A program made the translations under genes and the position numbers. This document shows, one piece after another, positions 62,001-64,000 of a stretch of 64,000 bases of DNA. The notes under the pieces are model-generated. The model was given only the letters and a program-made list of their open reading frames with translations. It made no database searches and was not told the DNA's origin. This stretch comes from Methyloprofundus sp. (GTDB lineage: Bacteria; Pseudomonadota; Gammaproteobacteria; Methylococcales; Methylomonadaceae). The DNA lies in contig AP023240.1 in the NCBI GenBank assembly GCA_016592635.1, positions 248,001 to 312,000 on the forward strand, written 5' to 3'. Position 1 is the first letter of the stretch, and each line of letters opens with the position of its first letter.

Positions 62001-62970
62001 AAAAATAAACCTTAATACAATTAGGGAAGCATTATTTAACAAAGGCTATTTAACACCGGCAGGTATTCCTAGTGCTAAGTTTTTAGATAACTTTATGCAG
62101 CAGCAATTAAAACAAGATTTCCCTGAACATGCTAATTTTATAAGAAGAGCCTTGAACCGAGCTAGTCATGTTAAAGAAGCAGGTTATGTGCAGATTTATC
62201 AGCAAAAGGCGGGGGCTTGGAAACTTGATAGCAGCTTGGTAGCAGAGGATGCGATTAAACAACGCTATTTCGGTAGGGCGGTTGCCATAGCGGGTGAATA
62301 TGCTTTAATTTGTGATGCTGAAGATGGCATTTATAGCTATCGGAAAATAAACCAACAATGGCAGCAACAGCAAAGAATTAGCGAAAAATGTTATAAAATA
62401 GTGATGACGGATACATGGGCTGTAGTAGGTGCTAGGGAGTTGGCAACAGTTTATAAAAATGAGCAAGGTTTTTGGCATAAAACTCAAACCTTACTTCCCC
62501 ACAATTATTTAATAAACAAAGATAAACGCTATCAGTATGGATCATTTGCGAGCTCAATAGCCATTTATAAAGATATGCTAGCCATTGGCAATCCATCAGG
62601 GGGGATTTATCGCAAAGGTGAGCCTGATCGTCGTGGTGAGGTTTATATCTTTACATTAAACAATACGGTATGGCAACAAAGTACAATTATCAACCCACAA
62701 AAAAGTAGTTGTAATTTTGGTAAGTCTATTGCCTTAACCGCAAACGCTTTGTTTGTTGGTGATACCGCGACAGGTGGTGGCTTTGATTCTCTTAGCCAAG
62801 GTAGTGGTTCGGTGTTTGTTTTTAGTAAAGAGAATGCTGAGTGGGTACTGAAGGAACAGCTCGTTCCTGAAGGTAAGCCTAGGTGGGGGCGCTTTGGCCT
62901 GCATGTACTTGTTATGGATAATAACTTGTTGATTAAGGCATTTAAAAATATTTATCGTTATTCATTGTAA
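59029..62970 (+). CDS. Very large exported protein: CsgG-like domains, helical middle, FG-GAP-like C-terminus
   Basis: The protein has 1313 residues with a signal peptide ending VFAA (about 34). The first CsgG/FlgO-like domain (about 43-180) reads ELVTALLMTELANSTQFELLDRSLISSLFVEK and IADFTLVGSLF. A second, more diverged copy is at about 190-325 (VVLARTQMLPLVFEEYL, SADYLIYAKYRF). The middle, about 600 residues, is mostly helical with possible TPR-like repeats (LQTAKKYIKYFTDYYQ...AYLYHRIGDTKTA). The last 260 residues look like FG-GAP/beta-propeller blades (RYFGRAVAIAGEYALICDAE, YQYGSFASSIAIYKDMLAIGNPSGG, CNFGKSIALTANALFVGD). I know no named protein with this order. It may sit at the periplasmic or outer-membrane surface. 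Function unknown. Confidence 0.85.
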   Translation: MHWFIKERCFILRLLSLVGIAAYVLFSSFVFAAPAVLESASKPRIVLHPLNTSQYRQNHSNAEVMSELVTALLMTELANSTQFELLDRSLISSLFVEKSLKLGNDDLEANQTALKKLPIADFTLVGSLFSTDKGEFYRLKLVKNSTGQILGTAQFLYTLDSLQGSLQQAHELILQWLQTAPTKSASQVKKIAFSHFVDVGETDPMLTVGSELSDHFIEQFVHNDNYVVLARTQMLPLVFEEYLRSLQYASVQQMERRQSADYLIYAKYRFNEHNAKKPLSIYLYFDRIKSSGAKRDLLVLQAENWQEGYRLIDLALTRFLSQDNVGTVAVASDNNQEQASVEQAFAMLALRKQVFASGINVAAIGELVGGKQAEQVSQWLIKNKFLQKHRGMPGDDLYCSYQKPDQLLNLPYTVSIPNIEADIAIQLIESLGAQCYGSNSYSQVKYSKPSSRHRIFNNQRNWYQSTYRDRHNAEAVLHFILGEIASQILINESRRLPVVEFFKEVELELPARRRINLEVAVDAFAASVYIDNSYLKARVLLGYSLCQPEIARCAAGNMQHAWVVDHTQAAQRGHGGIDYFALQTIKEQDNLIFLAADAISRVAEANFSKDMQSILRYEKYWVKHAEAQVKRLKNAKQSGTSTSADYSIQIATAYAQLIKEHCVYLSKRSGDLGGGGSGATKTMDALATLAEQNKQVANLRLELFADLANSCPSVFPHFVVRAHAVAPFVLQEQDAMVAQVVAGTIQPVNISQLMEFAFYIFEARVASHDLQTAKKYIKYFTDYYQLSAGTAMDIAYLYHRIGDTKTASKILHDYGRDAFTVSEFVEPKVNGKYQFSGFNKNGLLKFSHKDNVDIYFLYGTRRAGYGLRENPYKWVLFANYNRHGRNNPKYPDAFSFGDDGEYFGKQLWGVAALQKPVEQAKTIATEFYPEIELTKVDDLNFFEQSIKSNNMGSYIIDISIDNDSKVSISGFPMRETAGPLLDKYFSTAFTAKINLNTIREALFNKGYLTPAGIPSAKFLDNFMQQQLKQDFPEHANFIRRALNRASHVKEAGYVQIYQQKAGAWKLDSSLVAEDAIKQRYFGRAVAIAGEYALICDAEDGIYSYRKINQQWQQQQRISEKCYKIVMTDTWAVVGARELATVYKNEQGFWHKTQTLLPHNYLINKDKRYQYGSFASSIAIYKDMLAIGNPSGGIYRKGEPDRRGEVYIFTLNNTVWQQSTIINPQKSSCNFGKSIALTANALFVGDTATGGGFDSLSQGSGSVFVFSKENAEWVLKEQLVPEGKPRWGRFGLHVLVMDNNLLIKAFKNIYRYSL

Positions 62971-63046
62971 GTAGCATTGTGTTAGGGGAGGTAAGGGACG
63001 GCGTTGGGTGCAGTGACTTAAGGTTTATAGATAATCAATTTGGCAG

Positions 63047-63337
63047 TTACTCTATTTCTTTTGTAACATCTTGACTCCCCAAAATCCGCATAATTTCAAC
63101 AGTCTCACCATCAATGCGATAATAAACCGATTCTCCTGTATAAATACTACGACGGTACCCAGCACGAATTGAATCAACTGTTTGCCATAAATAAGGGTTA
63201 TCAGCCAGTTTATGAAAGTGATCTATTAGTCCATCGTAATAATCATCTGCTTGTTTTAGTCCAAAAGAAATAATTCCATATTCATAGATATGCTCTAAAT
63301 CTTCTTCAGCCGCCTTGTTTAGTTTAAAGTCGGCCAT
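63047..63337 (-). CDS. parE: ParE/RelE-superfamily toxin
   Basis: The protein has 96 residues. ADFKLNKAAEEDLEHIYEYGIISFGLKQADDYYDGLIDHFHKLADNP is the typical ParE helical hairpin, followed by AGYRRSIYTGESVYYRIDGETVEIMRILG, the core strands. It overlaps the antitoxin gene by 14 bases. ParE toxins act on DNA gyrase, unlike the mRNA-cutting RelE proteins; the ParD partner supports ParE. Confidence 0.93.
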   Translation of the reverse strand: MADFKLNKAAEEDLEHIYEYGIISFGLKQADDYYDGLIDHFHKLADNPYLWQTVDSIRAGYRRSIYTGESVYYRIDGETVEIMRILGSQDVTKEIE

Positions 63338-63581
63338 TATTTCTTAAGCGTTGTTGTACGGCCTGTTTAATTTCATCGGCTGTGCGGGTGCTAAAATCAC
63401 GACCTTCTGCTTCAATCAGTGCTGCACGAATAGCTTCAATATCCGTATTTTGATTCTGTTCTTTGCGAATCAAATTACGCACAACTTCGCTGTCATTGCC
63501 AAAATCACCTGATACAATTTGTGCCTTAATCCAGGCATCTTGCTGTTCTGTTAGCGTAATACTCTTTTTTACCATTGCCAT
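63324..63581 (-). CDS. parD: ParD-type antitoxin (ribbon-helix-helix)
   Basis: The protein has 85 residues from the ATG at 63581, with GGAG about nine bases upstream; an ATG two codons later is also possible. The ribbon-helix-helix domain is KKSITLTEQQDAWIKAQIVSGDFGNDSEVVRNLIRKEQ. The C-terminal half (ALIEAEGRDFSTRTADEIKQAVQQRL) would wrap the toxin. It lies immediately downstream of a double palindrome that is the likely autorepression site. Confidence 0.93.
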   Translation of the reverse strand: MAMVKKSITLTEQQDAWIKAQIVSGDFGNDSEVVRNLIRKEQNQNTDIEAIRAALIEAEGRDFSTRTADEIKQAVQQRLRNNGRL

Positions 63582-63602
63582 AAGTTACTCTCCAAGAAGT
63601 AA

Positions 63603-63640
63603 AGCTGTAATATACAGCTGGGTAGTATTTAATACTACCC
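63603..63640 (-). promoter_or_regulatory. Double palindrome, probable parDE operator
   Basis: AGCTGTA-ATA-TACAGCT (63603-63619) is followed directly by GGGTAGTATT-T-AATACTACCC (63620-63640), both perfect. They lie 22-59 bases upstream of the parD start, where a ParD dimer pair would repress transcription. Confidence 0.75.
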
Positions 63641-63714
63641 ATTATTGCTTAAAAAATAAATGTTAGAATAAATCTAGTTATCTACTTAAGCTACTCACAG
63701 AAAGAACATATTAT

Positions 63715-63926
63715 TCAAAATTCATTGTTTAAACACTCATCCTTTACAATCCCCTTTTTAAAACTCACGATGTATTTCATTTTAATCAAATTAATCTTAC
63801 TATCAAACAAAGCAGTAAACGCACCTGGTACTCGATTAAAGGTAATGAGTGATTGTAAATAATGTCCTTGCACGATAATGCTATCATTTATATTGTCCTC
63901 TAGGCCAATTACATTGCTTGAAAAAG
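63715..63926 (-). pseudogene. Fragment of an unknown gene (3' end)
   Basis: The minus strand has an open stretch of about 68 codons reading SSNVIGLEDNINDSIIV through FNRVPGAFTALFDSKINLIK and ending ECLNNEF-stop. A TAA stop lies a few codons upstream (near 63938) and no start is convincing. It looks like the end of a gene whose 5' part was removed, possibly by the element suspected at 63930-64000. No family recognised. Confidence 0.35.
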
Positions 63927-63968
63927 TACGTTAGAATTTTAGGCCTTGATACTTTTGAGGAAACTGAC

Positions 63969-64000
63969 AATGGCAAGTATGACTTTAATGGTGTGTCCAC
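63969..64000 (+). CDS. Partial gene at the window edge, possibly IS1-type InsA
   Basis: An ATG at 63969 with GAGGAAA upstream opens MASMTLMVCP and runs off the window. The start resembles IS1 InsA proteins (MASVxxxCPxC). Only ten codons are visible. Confidence 0.3.

Overview
The window reads as chromosomal DNA of an AT-rich gammaproteobacterium, most likely a methanotroph of the order Methylococcales. This rests on a complete hopanoid locus that includes hpnO and one SQS-type squalene synthase, a beta-propeller protein of the kind that accompanies PQQ-dependent alcohol oxidation, several copper proteins, and many REP-like palindromes. No rRNA, tRNA or CRISPR array was seen. The genus assignment is inference.

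Layout. 60-8682: pgi, then a three-gene membrane-anchored copper operon (small His-start protein, multicopper oxidase, cupredoxin) closed by a terminator, then a YqaA-type membrane protein, an unrecognised membrane protein, a SAM methyltransferase, a YceI protein and a lipoprotein. 8774-15028 (minus strand): a SulP transporter, a persulfide dioxygenase-rhodanese fusion, a CtaG-family protein and a secreted ELWxxDGT-repeat protein. 15100-17145: small hairpins followed by an intact IS4-family element with an 11-bp target duplication. 17200-25415: an OmpR/HAMP-kinase pair divergent from a TolC/HlyD/RND efflux operon. An IS3-family element interrupts this operon and has removed the adaptor tail and the permease N-terminus.

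25954-40247: two divergent hopanoid operons. The minus-strand one runs squalene synthase, shc, hpnG, hpnN, hpnO, dxs. The plus-strand one runs hpnH, hpnB, hpnM, mlaA and a DUF1415 gene. Together they supply isoprenoid precursor, make squalene, cyclise it, add and process the adenosyl side chain, and move lipid between membranes. 40427-42084: a LuxR-type regulator and the YVTN/PQQ-associated propeller.

42563-55516: an apparently complete type II secretion/type IV pilus-like operon: secretin, Sel1 lipoprotein, small protein, three large pseudopilins, a PilM-PilN (GspL-like) fusion carrying an inserted MshEN-like module, a PilO-like protein, ATPase, GspF, a PilP/GspC-like protein and a NarX-type kinase. 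A NarL-type regulator at the other end is a plausible partner for this kinase. This is the best candidate for an undescribed system in the window.

55560-64000: an accessory zone with an IS30 remnant, mazEF, an IS66 tnpC, two CsgG/FlgO-like genes (one N-terminally short, one a 1313-residue mosaic protein ending in an FG-GAP-like propeller), parDE with a double-palindrome operator, and a damaged gene beside a possible IS1-type element at the edge. Two types of REP-like palindrome (40335 and 58951; 46310) mark gene boundaries. Family assignments come from reading motifs in translations; no database search was run.
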